DNA from: Stomorhina lunata
Taxonomy: Eukaryota; Arthropoda; Insecta; Diptera; Rhiniidae
Direction: 5' to 3'
Assembly: GCA_933228675.1 (NCBI GenBank)
Contig: OW121743.1
Span: 86,638,319-86,702,318 of the forward strand
Length of the DNA: 64,000 nucleotides
Positions 48,141 through 61,140 of the stretch are shown piece by piece. The number at the start of each line of letters is the position of its first letter. Position 1 is the stretch's first letter. The position numbers were made by a program, and so were the translations under genes. A model generated the notes under the pieces. The model had not been told where the DNA came from. It saw only the letters and a program-made list of their open reading frames with translations, and ran no database searches.

Positions 48141-49960
48141 TTACTTTTTATTTAAAAATAACAAATATATATAAAATTGTTATTAAAAGTTTTTGCATTA
48201 AAGTAATAAATATGTATTTAAAGGTGTCCGTTGAGAGATTTGTATGTAATTTTTTTTTAACGATTATGCTACATTTCAGTGTTTAAAGTCAATATTGTGT
48301 TTATTTTTTTACATGTCTTTTTTTTGGCAATTCTAGTTTTTTGCCACTTTGATTGCAACAAAATTGGGCTATTACTGCAAAAAGCCAGTCAAAGACATTC
48401 AAAAAACACTTGCAAAAAAATGTAGTTGCTTGTTAAGTGAGAATGAAACACTGTAGTTTATGATTGATAAAAGAGGAAGTCTGAAAATTATTTAAAAAAA
48501 TTTTTCGAATTTTTTAAAAAGTTAAAATTACTACAGCTTTATTTTAGTTATTCGAACCTAAGTAATACAGTCACCTTTGAAGCCTTGGAAAAGGCTCTCG
48601 AATAATAACTATTACTAACTTTTATGCCAATGTGTATCCCTACTTTATATGAATGTTACAAAAACATGTTGCCATATATGTTGGAATTTTTTTTTATTCA
48701 TTTTTGCATTGTTAAATTGTTGAAAAATTTTGTATACGTACATGTGCATCCGATTATATACACACATACAAATTTGTATTTTTGTTTCAAAGGTGGCACT
48801 TTTCCAAAACATACCAATGCTGCACAATGGGCTGAATTATCAATTCTCTTTGGAATTAAATTGTAAACTTTTAGGTTTTAAGATTAGAGAAAATCTTCGG
48901 CCAGACCAAAGAAATATGAGAACTCTACTAGCCTAAATTAAAATCGCGATGCACTGGTTTGAATTGATAAACTCTGAAATTTGACCATCGAAAATGTATA
49001 CAAAAATACACTTGTTTTCAAACCTTTTTGTTTCTAACCCATTATGTAGTCTCATTAGTAAGGCTCATACAAATTATAAATATATAAAAACAAACGTTAA
49101 ATTTGTTAGTATTTGTAAAAGGTTAATAATAAAAGTATTAAAGTTATTAAAAAAAAGAATTTATCCAAAGTTTTATACCATCATGATATTTCATTTAATC
49201 TCGGTTTATTACAATTATTGATTAATTAATTATTTCATATATTTACTAATGAAACAAACAATTTATTGATAAAAGTAACAAAACATTGGATAAAAAAACA
49301 AATCACTTTGCATTCCTTTCGATAATTAATTAGACCAACGTGTTCAGGAGGATTATCCTTAGTTTTTGACAGATTGAAAAAAAGTATTATAACAATAGGC
49401 TCTGAGAAATATGTAAATATTTATTACAACTTATTTTCCAAGCCATCTTAATAATCTTGCAAAATCTGTATTTTTTTAGCTTTTTACACTGTAATCAGTA
49501 AATTGCTTTTTTGTCCGAAGCACTTAGGCCTATATTTTTTGAACAGACATTTTTAGACAAAATTTCAAAGTTAACTATTTAAGGATTTACATGCACCAAC
49601 ATGTAATAAATAAATAAATGTATTATATTTTAACAAGAGTTTTTACTATTCAAAATGATGTGAAAAAATGTTTACACATAACAATTTAGATATTTTCTGG
49701 CAAAGCAAAGATCTTACACTGCAGAATGCGGTGCCAAAAAGTAAACACTACATCTAAAACTTAAAAAAATCAACAGTCCAACGATCATCGCATTATATTC
49801 AAATGCCAAAAAAATTAGGAGCATATGATTACTAAATATTTTCGAAATTTGAAAATATAAAACATCATGAAAATATCTTGATTAACAACTTTACTTTTTA
49901 CAAAATGCAGGACTCAATGATACCCCCTCACACAAATAAAATAGTCTCAAAATTAATTAA
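48141..49960. other. Unassigned AT-rich sequence
   Basis: Several short overlapping open frames at 48624-49221 on both strands have no recognisable features. The only structured item seen is the hammerhead-like remnant near 49317-49376. Confidence 0.5.
49317..49376 (-). ncRNA. Decayed hammerhead-like motif (minus strand)
   Basis: Reverse-complemented, it shares GGATAATCCTCCTGAA exactly with 62711-62726, and ATCTGTC upstream and ATCGAAA downstream align as well. The core has changed from CTGAAGA to CTGAACA, and the stem II halves no longer pair. It is best read as a dead copy of the element that carries the motif at 62717-62762. Confidence 0.55.
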
Positions 49961-52900
49961 TTTTTAATTGAAAAATTTTCAATTAAAACCATTTTTAATG
50001 GAAAATTTTTGGACAAAAATATTTTCTATAAAAAATTTTCCACAAAAATATTTTCTATAAAAAATTTTCCACAAAAATATTTTCTATAAATAATTTTTCG
50101 ACAAAAATATTTTCTATAAAAAATTTTTTGACAAAGATATTTTCTATAGAAAATTTTTCGACAAAATGGTTTCTGTAGAAATTTTTTTGATAAAAATATT
50201 TTCTATTGAAATTTTTTCGACAAAAATATTTTGTATAGAAAATTTTTCTACAAAAATATTTTCTAAAGAAACTCTTTAGCAAAAATATTCTCTATAAAAA
50301 GTCTTTCGACAAAAATAATACTTTCTACAAGAAAGAAGATTTTGCGACAAAAATATTTTCTACAGAAAATTTTTCGGACAAAAATTTTTTCTATAGAAAA
50401 TTTTTCTATATAAATATATCATAGAAATCTTTTCGACAAAAATATTTGCTGTAGAAAATTTTTTGACAAAAATATTTTCTACAGAAATTGTTTTGACAAA
50501 AATATTTTCTATGAAAGTTTTTCGACAAAAATATTTTCTATGGAAAATTTTTCGACAAAAATATTTTCTTTGGAAAATTTTTCGACAAAAATATTTTCTA
50601 TAGAAATTTTTCATTAGAAAATTTTTCGACGAAAATACTTTCTTCTAAAAATTTTCTACAAAAATATTTTCTATATAAAATTTTTTGACAAAGATATTTT
50701 CTATAGAAAATTTTTTGACAAAAATATTTTCTATAGAAAATTTTTCGACAAAATATTTTCTGTAGAAAATTTTTCTATAAAATATTTTCTATAGAAAATT
50801 TTTCGACAAAATATTTTCTATAGAAAATTTTTCGACAAAATATTTTCTATAGAAAATTTTTCGACAAAATATTTTCTATAGAAAATTTTTTGACAAAAAT
50901 ATTTTCTGTAGAAAATTTTTCGATAAAATATTTTCTATAGAAAATTTTTCGACAAAATATTTTCTATAGAAAATTTTTCGACAAAATATTTTCTATAGAA
51001 AATTTTTCGACAAAAAATTTTCTATAGAAAATTTTTCGACAAAAATTTTAACTATTTATTACAATAATAAACAATTGTAATAAATTGGGATTCTTAGTGC
51101 AATACACTACAGTAAAACTTTTTAAAAATATTTTCTATAGAAAATTTTTCGACAAAATATTTTCTGTAGAAAATTTTTCGATAAAATATTTTCTATAGAA
51201 AATTTTTCGACAAAATATTTTATATAGAAAATTTTTCGACAAAATATTTTCTATAGAAAATTTTTCGACAAAAAATTTTCTATAGAAAATTTTTCGACAA
51301 AAATTTTAACTATTTATTACAATAATAAACAATTGTAATAAATTGGGATTCTTAGTGCAATACACTACAGTAAAACTTTTTAAAAATATTTTCTATAGAA
51401 AATTTTTCGACAAAATATTTTCTGTAGAAAATTTTTCGATAAAATATTTTCTATAGAAAATTTTTCGACAAAATATTTTATATAGAAAATTTTTCGACAA
51501 AATATTTTCTATAGAAAATTTTTTGACAAAAATATTTTCTGTAGAAAATTTTTCGATAAAATATTTTCTATAGAAAATTTTTCGACAAAATATTTTCTAT
51601 AGAAAATTTTTCGACAAAATATTTTCTATAGAAAATTTTTCGACAAAAAATTTTTCGATAAAATATTTTCTATTGAAAATTTTTCGACAAAATATTTTCT
51701 ACAGAAATTTTTCATTAGAAAATATTTCGACGAAAACATTTTCTTCTGAAAATTTTTCTACAAAACATTTTCTATATTAAATTTTTTGACAAAAATATTT
51801 TCTATAGAAAATTTTTTGACAAAAATATTTTCTATAAAAAATGTTTTTGACAAAAATATTTTCTATATAAAATTTTTTGACAAAAATATTTTCTATAAAA
51901 ATTTTTTCGACAAAAATATTCGCTATAGAAAATTTTTCGACAAAAATATTTGCTATAGAAAATTTTTCGACAAAAATATTTGTTATAGAAATTTTTTCGA
52001 CAAAAATATTTTCTATAGAAAATTTTTTGACAAAAGTATTTTTATTAAAAATTTTTCGGCAAAAAATATTTTTGACAAAAATATTTTCTATAGAAATTTT
52101 TTCGACAAAAATATTTTATATAGAATTTTTTTCGACACAAATATTTTCTATAGAAAATTTTTCGACAAAAATATTTTCTTTTGAAAATTTTTCTACAAAA
52201 ATATTTTCTATAAAACATTTTTCGACAATAATATTTTCTATAGAAAATTTTTCTACGAAAATATTTTCTAGTTTAGATTTCGCTACAAAAATGTTTATCT
52301 ATAGAAAAATTTCAACAAAGATATTTTCTATAGAAATTTTTAATTAGAAAATTTTTCAATGAGAATATTTTCTAGTGAAAATTTTTCGAAGAAAATATTT
52401 TCTAGTGAACATTTTTCTATAAAAATATTATCAATTGAATATTTTTCGACCAAAATATTTTCTATACAACATTTTTTTACAAAAATATTTGCTATGGAAA
52501 ATTTTTTGACAAAAATATCTTCTACAGAATTTTTTTCGTCAAAAATATTTTCTTTACAAAATTTTTCGAAAAATATAAATATTTTCTGTAAAAAAAATTT
52601 CCGACAAAAATATTTGCTAGTAAAAATTTTTCAACAAAAATATTTTCTATAGAAATTTTTTTGACAGAAATATTTTCTATAGAAAATTGTCTACAAAAAT
52701 ATTTTCTATTAAAATTTTTTCTAAGAAAATGTTTTATATAGAAAACTTTAATAGAAAATTGTTCGATAAAAAATTTTTAATAGAAAATTTTTCGATAAAA
52801 AATTTTTAATAGAAAATTTTTCGATAAAAAATTTTTAATAGAAAATTTTCGATCAAACTATTTTCTACAGAAAATTTTTCGATAACAATATTTTTCTTTA

Positions 52901-53150
52901 TAATTTTTTTTTAGAAAATTTTTCAATAACATTTTTTTTATAGAAAATTGAAAAAAAAATATATAGAAAATTTTTTAATAAAAATTTTGTTATGGAAAAT
53001 TTTTCGGTAAAAAATTTTGTACAGAAAATTTTTATAGAAATATTATAAAGCTACAATTTTTTATCAAAAAATTTTATATAGAAAATATTTTTGTCGAAAA
53101 TTTTTTTTACAGAAAATATTTCAGTCGAAAACTTTTTTTCAAAGAAAACA
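49961..53150. repeat. 29-30-bp palindromic satellite, CGACAAAATA linker
   Basis: Units TTTTTCGACAAAATA plus TTTTCTATAGAAAA, 29 or 30 bp depending on an A-run. The most uniform part is 50690-51660. A 258-bp block including about 86 bp of non-satellite sequence is duplicated in tandem (51050 and 51308). From 52740 linkers become CGATAAAAAATTTTTAATAG, and near 53085-53130 the linker is inverted (TTTTTGTCGAAAA). Long open frames at 51786-52652, rich in K, I, F and N, are artefacts of the period. Confidence 0.95.
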
Positions 53151-55740
53151 TACTTTCGATTAAAAGCTCGTGTTAATTGCAGCGACTTTAGACTTGTAAA
53201 ATCATCAAGTCAAATATATTAGACTATAAGCTATTTCGATTCTGTCTGTATACTTTTGAAATACCATTGAAGAAGGATATTTAAGATTCGCTATAGCCGA
53301 TAGAGAACTATTATTTACTTAAAACAAACAGAAATTTTTATCAAAATAACGTTCTATATAAAATGAGGATCATACGTAGTTTTAAGTTGAAGGCTATGAA
53401 TTTAATTAGTAAAAAATTAGGAAAATTTTTTCAAAGGAATTTTGAAGGCATGAACTTAGAATAAGATATTATTTCCTAATCTTATTTTTTTTTTCATAAT
53501 TCTTTATTTAAATATAAACGTCGTAAAAACGTTTTATAGTTTTTTTCTTAAATCATTCACAAAAATGAAGCCATAACAAAATAATTGCTTTATCCTAGTT
53601 AAGCCCTTGCTGTATGCCAGAAAGTCAGTTTTGGAATTTATCTTCCATATCTTTAGGCCAAACATTCATTTTCTTGCCTTTTTCCAACACTTAAAGCTGC
53701 AAAGTTAAAATTTCTTCTAGAAATTGATATTGATGAGTTTCTTTTTAGAAAATATTTATTCTTGCTTGTAGTTTTTTTTGTTTGTTTTGTAAAATGTTAG
53801 GTTGGATTTTCATCGTTATTGTTGCAGTATTTATCCGCAAGGAATTGTCATCACTCATTCGATGTTGTGACACTGACACAAACCACTAATGCCAAAACAT
53901 TCGTATGTTCGAGAGTAATCTGAACACAAACCGCTACAAACCAATTGCAATATCTTATTCGTTAACTCCTGCGTATTTGTAGTTTAGAAGTGGTAAGATT
54001 GAGAAAAAATATAACATATGTATGTCTTGGTATTTGTAGGAGTGTGAAATACTGCTATTCTAAATTCAAAAATGTAAAGCAGGGATGGGAAAGTGTTTTT
54101 TTAGTATACTTAGAATAAAGTCTTTGATAGATTGCTACACTGAGGCTATACAACTGAGACTGTGATCTCTTTTCTTAGACTGTTGTTTCTTTTATATTAA
54201 TAACAGTTTCTTATTCTACTATCTTTTATTTAAAATGTCCCATTTCTGGTATTCTCTAAGGCTGTTGCTTTTGATACTTTAGTTGCTGGGTGTTGTTTGG
54301 TAATGATGTTATTTGCTTTACCTATTGCCTTAAACTGCATTCAGTGTAATCTATCATTCGCTTAGAGTATAACTACAATCATTGTGGGGACAAATACTTA
54401 AACTAACCAAATATACCTACATTTACGCACTCAGGCAGTAACAGTAGCAGTTAACAATGAAATATTAAACCCTGAAATCAAACATGTTTCTTTGGAATCA
54501 AGAAATTGGCAAAGAATGTAAAAATGTAGCACTTGTAGAACGATTTGATTTTGTACGAAATGTGGATTTTTTTATTTGGTTCTAAAAAATGTTGTTGTCT
54601 ATTTTAAAAAGAAATAGTAAAAGCTCAAGAATTTGATTTTGAATAAAGAAGAACGTTTAAAATGTTTTGCTAAAATGATATCTAAGCCTTAATGCCATCA
54701 CACTCAACAAGAAAAATCAAGTTTTCTTCTTGAAGTTGTTTTTGTTTCAATTTTCTGATAGATCTTTTGCTTTAAATTGCTGGGTTCCATCAGGAAGAAA
54801 ATATATAAATTTATAAACTCAAACATACAATTTAATGTGTTTAAATTTGTAAAGCATTATTGACATATAGACAGTAAATATTTTGATACAAACCAGCATT
54901 TTTATTAATTTTAAATTTTTAAGTAAGAGTTTTTATCCCTTCTAGGAAAAGGAAGGGATAAAATTTTGCATATATGAAAGTCTGTATTTGTCAACCAATA
55001 TGAATAAAGTATGAAATTGAGTTTCTATTTAACAAATAATAAATATAAGATACCTTATACTTCAAAACAAAGAAATTATTACCTCTTTTTTATATTACCA
55101 TTAGATACTTTTAGTTTCATATATATTAATAGAATGGAGTCCATTCGCCTATATATTTTGTGGAAATTTTATTATATTTTGTTAGTATATATACTTAATA
55201 TTATCTTTGAAGTTTTTGTCTATAAAATACTTTTAATAATATTCAAATTTTTAGACTATAAACTGCTCAACTTTTCAATATAAATATTTTTTTTTGTGTT
55301 CATAAAGTGAAATTACTTTTGAACTTACAAGTGTTTAATATAAGCATATTATGATAATTACTTTGTCTTCAAGTTTGGTTGCCAAAATAAAAAAGTCTGA
55401 AAAAAACTTCAGTCAACAGCCAAATGCCATTAAATAAATAAGTTGTTGTTATGTCTTCATTGAATTCGTATAATTAGCAAATGAAATGAAAAGTCCTACT
55501 TAAGAAATGCACCTTAAGAAATATAAGATATTACTGAAGACACTTTAAGTTATATATGTATATCAGGTCTATAGGAAATTCATTTCTTATCTTTGAAAAA
55601 AAAAAATACATTTCTTTCAAAACAACCCCACAATATGCAAAATTGTATACAAAATAAAAGACATCGGTGCGTATGATAAATATATAATTCTCAACATTCA
55701 TCAATATTAAGTATACGTATTTATTATAGAGATTTCTTTG
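53151..55740. other. AT-rich noncoding stretch with one hairpin
   Basis: No recognised gene or element. A perfect 12-bp inverted repeat TTTTATCCCTTC lies at 54931-54942 / 54952-54963 with a 9-bp loop. An open frame at 55011-55283 is very A/T-rich and shows no family features. Confidence 0.5.
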
Positions 55741-57560
55741 TCTTAATAGAATTTCTATAAAAAACGTCCCTCTAAGACTTTTCTATTGCGAAGTTGACGA
55801 TAGAAATAGATTTCTATAGAAAAGTTGGCGAAAGGAAGTTTCCCATAGAAAAGTTGACGAAAGGAAGAGTTTTTTATAGAAAAGTTGACGATAGAAAGAT
55901 TTTTCTATAGGAAAGTTGAAGAAAGGAAGAGTTTTCTGCAGAAAAGTTGATGAAAGGAAGAGTTTTCTATAGAAAATTTGACGAAAGGAAGAGTTTTCTA
56001 TAGAAAAGTAGACGATAGGAAGAGTTTTATATAGAAAAGTTGACGATAGGAAGAGTTATCTATAGAAAAGTTGACGATAGGAAGAGTTTTCTATAGAAAA
56101 GTTGGCGATAGGAAGAGTTTTCTATAGAAAAGTTGACGATACGAAGAGTTTTCTATAGAAAGTTGACGATAGGAAGAGTTTTCAATAGAAAAGTTGATGA
56201 CAGGAAGAGTTTTCTATAGAAAAGTTGACGATAGGAAAAGTTTTCTATAGAAAAGTTGACGAAAAGAAAAGTTTGCTATAGAAAAGTTGACGAAAGGAAG
56301 AGTTTTCTATGGAAAAGTTGAAGAAAGGAAGAGTTTTCTGTAGAAAAGTTGATGAAAGGAAGAGTTTTCTATAGAAAAGTTGACGAAAGGAAGAGTTTTC
56401 TATAGAAAAGTAGACGATAGGAAGAGTTTTCTATAGAAAAGTTGACGATAGGAAGAGTTATCTATAGAAAGGTTGACGATAGGAAGAATTTTCTATAGAA
56501 AAGTTGGCGACAGAAAGAGTTTTCTATAGAAAAGTTGACGATAGGAAGATTTTTCTATAGAAAAGTTGACTATTTACTGAAGTGTTTTCTATAGAAAAGT
56601 TGATGATAGGAAGAGTTTTCTATAGAAAAGTTGACGAAAGGAAGAGTTTTCTATAGAAAAGTTGACGAAAGGAAGAGTTTTCTACAGAAAAGTTGACGAA
56701 AGGAAGAGTTTTCTATAGAAACGTTAACGAAAGGAAGAATTTTCTATAGAAAAGTTGGCGACAGGAAGAGTTTTCTATAGAAAAGTTGACGATAGGAAGA
56801 GTTTTCTATAGAAAAGTTGACGAAAGGAAGAGTTTTCTATAGAAAAGTTGACGAAAGAAATAGTTTTCTATAGAAAAGTTGGCGAAAGGAAGTTTTCCAT
56901 AGAAAAGTTGACGAAAGGAAGAGTTTTCTATAGAAACGTTAACGAAAGAAAGGAAGTTGGCGACAGGAAGAGTTTTCTATAGAAAAGTTGACGATAGGAA
57001 GAGTTTTCTATAGAAAAGTTGATTATTTACTGAAGTGTTTTCTATAGAAAAGTTGACGAAACGAAGAGTTTTCTATAGAAAAGTTGACGATAGCAAGAGT
57101 TTTCTAGAAAAAAGTTGACGATAGAAATAGTTTTCTATAGAAAAGTTGGCGAAAGGAAGTTTTCCATAGAAAAGTTGACGAAAGGAAGAGTTTTCTATAG
57201 AAACGTTGACGAAAGGAAGAGTTTTCTATAGAAAAAGTGACGTAAAGAAGACGATAGGAAGAATTTTCTATCGAAAAGTTGACGACAGGAAGATTTTTCA
57301 GTAGAAAAGTTGACGATAGGAAGATTCTTCTATAGAAAAGTTGACGATAGGAAGATTTTGCTATAGAAAAGTTAACGATAAGAAGATTTTTCTATAGAAA
57401 AGTTGACAATAGGAAGATTTTCCTATAGAAAAGTTGACGATAGGAAGATTTTCTTATAGGAATGTTGACGATAGGAAGATTTTTCTTTAGAAAAGTTGAC
57501 AATAGGAAGATTGTAGAAAAGTTGACGATAAGTTGGTGATAGGAAGAGTTTTCTCTTGAA
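55741..57560. repeat. 31-bp palindromic satellite, purine-rich linker
   Basis: About 58 units of 31 bp: core TTTTCTATAGAAAA plus linker GTTGACGATAGGAAGAG (or GACGAAAGGAAGAG). The plus strand is strongly purine-rich in the linker. Distinctive variants recur: GTTGAAGAAAGG at 55915 and 56317, TATTTACTGA at 56571 and 57024, and GTTGGCGAAAGGAAG at three sites. Higher-order duplication is therefore present. Confidence 0.96.
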
Positions 57561-58069
57561 AATTTATTGTGAATGATATATTAATAACAAATATAACAAT
57601 AACGTTTTTATATTGAAGGTTAACAACAATTATGTGAAAATTTAATTAAAAACAGTATTTTGAAAATTAAACAGTAAATGAATGTAAAAATTTAATTAAA
57701 GAAAATTTTGCTCATTAAGTCAATATTTTGCTATGAATATTTAATGCAAATTATATGTCGATCATGTTGATGAATAAAATTTTAGTATTAACATATTTAA
57801 TATTTGTTTAACATAATAACACAAAATTTTAATAAAAACTGTTTTCATCCCACCAAACTACAAAATTTCCATTGTTCGTTTTATACATATATAAAACGAA
57901 TGTAAAATTTACTTTATTTTCTTTAGTAAAATTAAGGTTATGTTTTAACAAGAAGCCCTTAAGCTATTTTTCATTCACATACTAGTCGTAAAACAATTAA
58001 ATCAAAGTCATTTATGTATGTAGATTTTAGATGTTTTGAAAAGGGAAATTTGAATTTATAACGAATTTA

Positions 58070-58106
<37 letters not shown>

Positions 58107-58849
58107 GTGATTATTTATTAGGGTTTATTTATTTTTTAGAATTGCATTATTATTACTTTTCTCTAGTTTCTTAAAATAAGTTTAAAAATTAGCAGCAAGT
58201 AATATAAAAATCCTTTAAAAGTCTTAAGCAATTTTGTCATAATTTTCATTGCTACTACCACCCTAATATTCATATGCATGTTTTTATTTGTATATTCCCT
58301 TTTCTGTTTGTTTATGTATTTTATTGTATTTGCTGTTATTTCCTTTAAGCGTTTACACAGTTGATTGTCATCCAAACATTTTCTATTTATTTACATTTAA
58401 ATACTTAATAGTTTAAGTGGCATGAGTATTTGTTACAATTGTCGTGCCGTTTCTAAATTGTGTTAAGAAGATTTTTGTTGTTATTTAACTGGTACACACA
58501 TATATAACTCAAATGTCCTGATTTCGGCTTTAATTCATATACAGCACATATATATGTATATGTATATTTGAAGTCAGAGATGTAGAAAAACAAAACACAG
58601 TTAGTTACAGATTCTTCAGCCAATTTGTAAATATTTCCATTTGTTTGCCTGATTTTATAGAAAATAAATTATTGTTAGTATGTGAGTATTTACTTATTGT
58701 ATTAGTCAAATTCGTATATGACAAAATGTTGGTATTTGCTAAAAGTAAGAACAAATAAGTGAGAGTTGTGAATACAGCTTTGTCGAATTTGTTATACTCT
58801 TTATCAATTTTAAGCAAATAAGAAAAGTTTTTCGGGAATATGCACTGGT
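57561..58849. other. AT-rich noncoding stretch
   Basis: A short (TA)n tract lies at about 58075-58103. No recognised gene or element. Confidence 0.55.
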
Positions 58850-59209
58850 TGGTACTATAAGTCGTTCTAACGAAAAATGTATATCCTGTATCCTTTTCTA
58901 CGTCATTCCAACTGACATTTTATCTTGTTTTCTACGAGCAGGAGCATAGACTTTCATTCCCGAGTTTTTGCATAAAGCATAGACTTGACGTAGCCCCAAA
59001 TGAAATGAAATATACTATACCATTTATATATACCATGAAATGAAATATACTATACCATTTTCATTAAATTGATTGCGACATTAACTGTGTAGCTTGTGAC
59101 ACCGTCCTGTTAGAACCACATGTCCTCCAAGTCCATATCATCCAATTGGGGCCAAAAATATTCGGTTATCATTGAGTATGTGTGGATTGCTGCCAATAAT
59201 GCTAAGATA

Positions 59210-59212
<3 letters not shown>
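58850..59212 (-). pseudogene. Mariner-like transposase, C-terminal half (split)
   Basis: Minus-strand reading gives [15 protein letters not shown], then a stop, then QDGVTS. The stop is TAA at 59110-59112, where related proteins have Q (WFQQDG), fitting a CAA to TAA change. Further on, a shifted frame reads WGYVKSMLYAKTRE (about 59000-58955), the motif after the third catalytic D. The region holding that D is disrupted by a local duplication of ATGAAATGAAATATACTATA. The N-terminal half lies at 61141-61633; the hairpin-ended repeat copy 3 separates them. Confidence 0.85.
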
Positions 59213-59291
<79 letters not shown>

Positions 59292-59324
59292 AAATGGCAT
59301 ATATATATATATATATATATATAT
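59213..59324. repeat. (TA)n microsatellite pair
   Basis: TA runs at 59213-59288 and 59299-59324, split by TGTAAAATGGC. They occupy the position of the TA tract in copies 1 and 2. Confidence 0.95.
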
Positions 59325-60331
59325 GCCCTATAGATCTACTATAAAGGTACTTTTGGAAGTTCTATCGCTAAGGGGATAAAAACGGTAAAAAGGGGAAAGG
59401 GGGTAAAAAGGGAAAATAAATCAAATACATTATATCTCCTTAAGTAACAGGTATAGAAACTAAATTAAAATTACGTTTTAAATAGCTATGAAAATAAGCG
59501 GAAAGGTGTTTGGTACTTTTTTGAAACTATGTCCGATAATGGGTAAAAAAAGGGTGAAAATTGCTTTTGTGGTACATTTTTAACCCACTCTTATTTTGTT
59601 AACAAAAAAGAGAATAGAAAGAAACTTTGTACTGCACTCAATATATGTGAAAGAAATATTGAACACTTATTTGATACAACTTTGATTTTGGGATCAACAT
59701 GTGTAAAAACAGGGATAAAACGATAACTTAACATCTCAAAAAGTAAAATGAATAGGAGCATTATGTCAACTACGTTTTAATAAAATGTGCCTAATTCAAT
59801 TGTTACCACAGAAGTATCAAATATATATGGATTTTTTTGAAATTAGGGGATAAAAATGGGAAAAATTAGTTATATTATAACTAATGTTTGTCTGTATGTC
59901 TGTACTTTATAGAGGAGTAAACTTTGAATTTAATAAGCCAGCGAAGGTTTTTAAGTTGGTAAGACTAATTTCAGACACTGAAAATTACTAAAGAATGAAT
60001 AAAATCGTAAACTTTGTCCTTTAGCAAAGTTGTAGCGCATGAGCCGACGAAGGCTTCTTAGTTGGTATGAACAATTTCCGACAGGTGGCGCTACCGAAAA
60101 TTACTCTAAGTGAGTTAAGTCGTAAACTGTGTATTTGATCATGCTATGATCTTTAGCAAAGTTGTTGCACATGAGACGACGAAGGTTTCTTAGTTGGTAT
60201 GAAGAAATTTCGACAGGTGGCGCCACTGAAGTTTACTCAAAGTCAAATTGTAAGCTGTACATTTATTTCCAAATTAACTGAGTATTTCTATAATGTCTTT
60301 CATCTTAATTTATTTTAATACTTTATAACAT

Positions 60332-61050
60332 GAAATAAATATTAAAAGAAGTTCCACTTCAAAATTTTTTACTATAAAGAATATCTTTGAAGTTTGTATA
60401 TTTTGTCAATATTACACAGATCGTTGCCACACTCGTAAATTACTTTATAGAAATTTTTAAACTAAAATGCGTAGTTGAAAAAAAAAATAATAACGCTTAA
60501 AATAACTAATATTTTCAATAAATAGTCTAATAAAATTTGTAGTTTGTAGCTTTGTAGATGCTAAAACACATAAGATCTCAATTATATCATTAAATTAAAA
60601 ATATTTCGTGTGTTTTACTGAATAACGAATTACGGGCAAACTGCTGAGACGTTTGAGATAATATTCACAGCTTGTGTTCCTAAAAGTTTAGGGAAGGACT
60701 CGAAAGACTTTGAAAACATGTCATGAAAACACTCACTTGGAGCAATTTTGTAGATCTCAGTTCAAAAACTTTACTTACTTAGTTTCCCCAAACACTACAA
60801 GTGAAATAGAGAATTTTTTTACTTAATTGCTGTAAAATATGGCTTTGGCGCCATACGACAATTATGTTTTCCTCAAATTTAGTAAATTTTTCTAAATTCT
60901 AGTTAATTTTTTTTTTCTGAGTGTAAATGGGATTTTTTTTTTTAAGTAAGGTAGCCTCATTTTGTTAGTAAACTTCAGATATTCTTTCTTGTCAAATGGT
61001 TAATGTTTACAAAATAAAAAGAAGGTGGCACTTCCTTTAATATTTATTTC
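60332..61050. mobile_element. Small inverted-repeat DNA element nested in copy 3
   Basis: Ends match as inverted repeats of about 30 bp: GAAATAAATATTAAAAGAAG at 60332 against GAAATAAATATTAAAGGAAG (reverse complement of the 61021-61050 end), with two mismatches and one indel over the whole repeat. CTTTATAACAT occurs on both outer sides (60321-60331 and 61054-61064), probably the target duplication. No coding capacity is seen in the 719 bp. The superfamily is undetermined; an 11-bp duplication would be long for hAT and closer to Mutator-like. Confidence 0.75.
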
Positions 61051-61140
61051 ATGCTTTATAACATAAGACATATGAAAACTTTAAAATTTTCCTTAAAATG
61101 CTTTTCATAAAGCTCCGAGCTAAGCTCGGTCAACCAGGTA

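Larger units (their letters stand above)
59213..61140 (+). mobile_element. Hairpin-ended dispersed repeat, copy 3
   Basis: Starts at a (TA)n tract, continues through the AAGCGGAAAGGTGTTTGGTAC and GACAGGTGGCGCCAC modules, and ends with the CCGAGC-TAA-GCTCGG hairpin and TCAACCAGGTAC-like end. It lacks the CTTATATTCTTAAACG start of copies 1 and 2. It sits within a mariner transposase reading and carries a further insertion at 60332-61050. Confidence 0.8.

Noticed and set aside
48624..49221. Cluster of short frames on both strands
   Set aside because: They overlap in several frames and show no recognisable domain; random open frames of this length are expected.
51786..52652. Long open frames rich in K, I, F, N and S in the 49961-53150 array, and similar ones in other arrays
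   Set aside because: A tandem period divisible by three (30 bp) or a stop-free linker keeps frames open. The repeated residues follow the DNA unit, frames overlap on both strands, and there is no separate coding signal.
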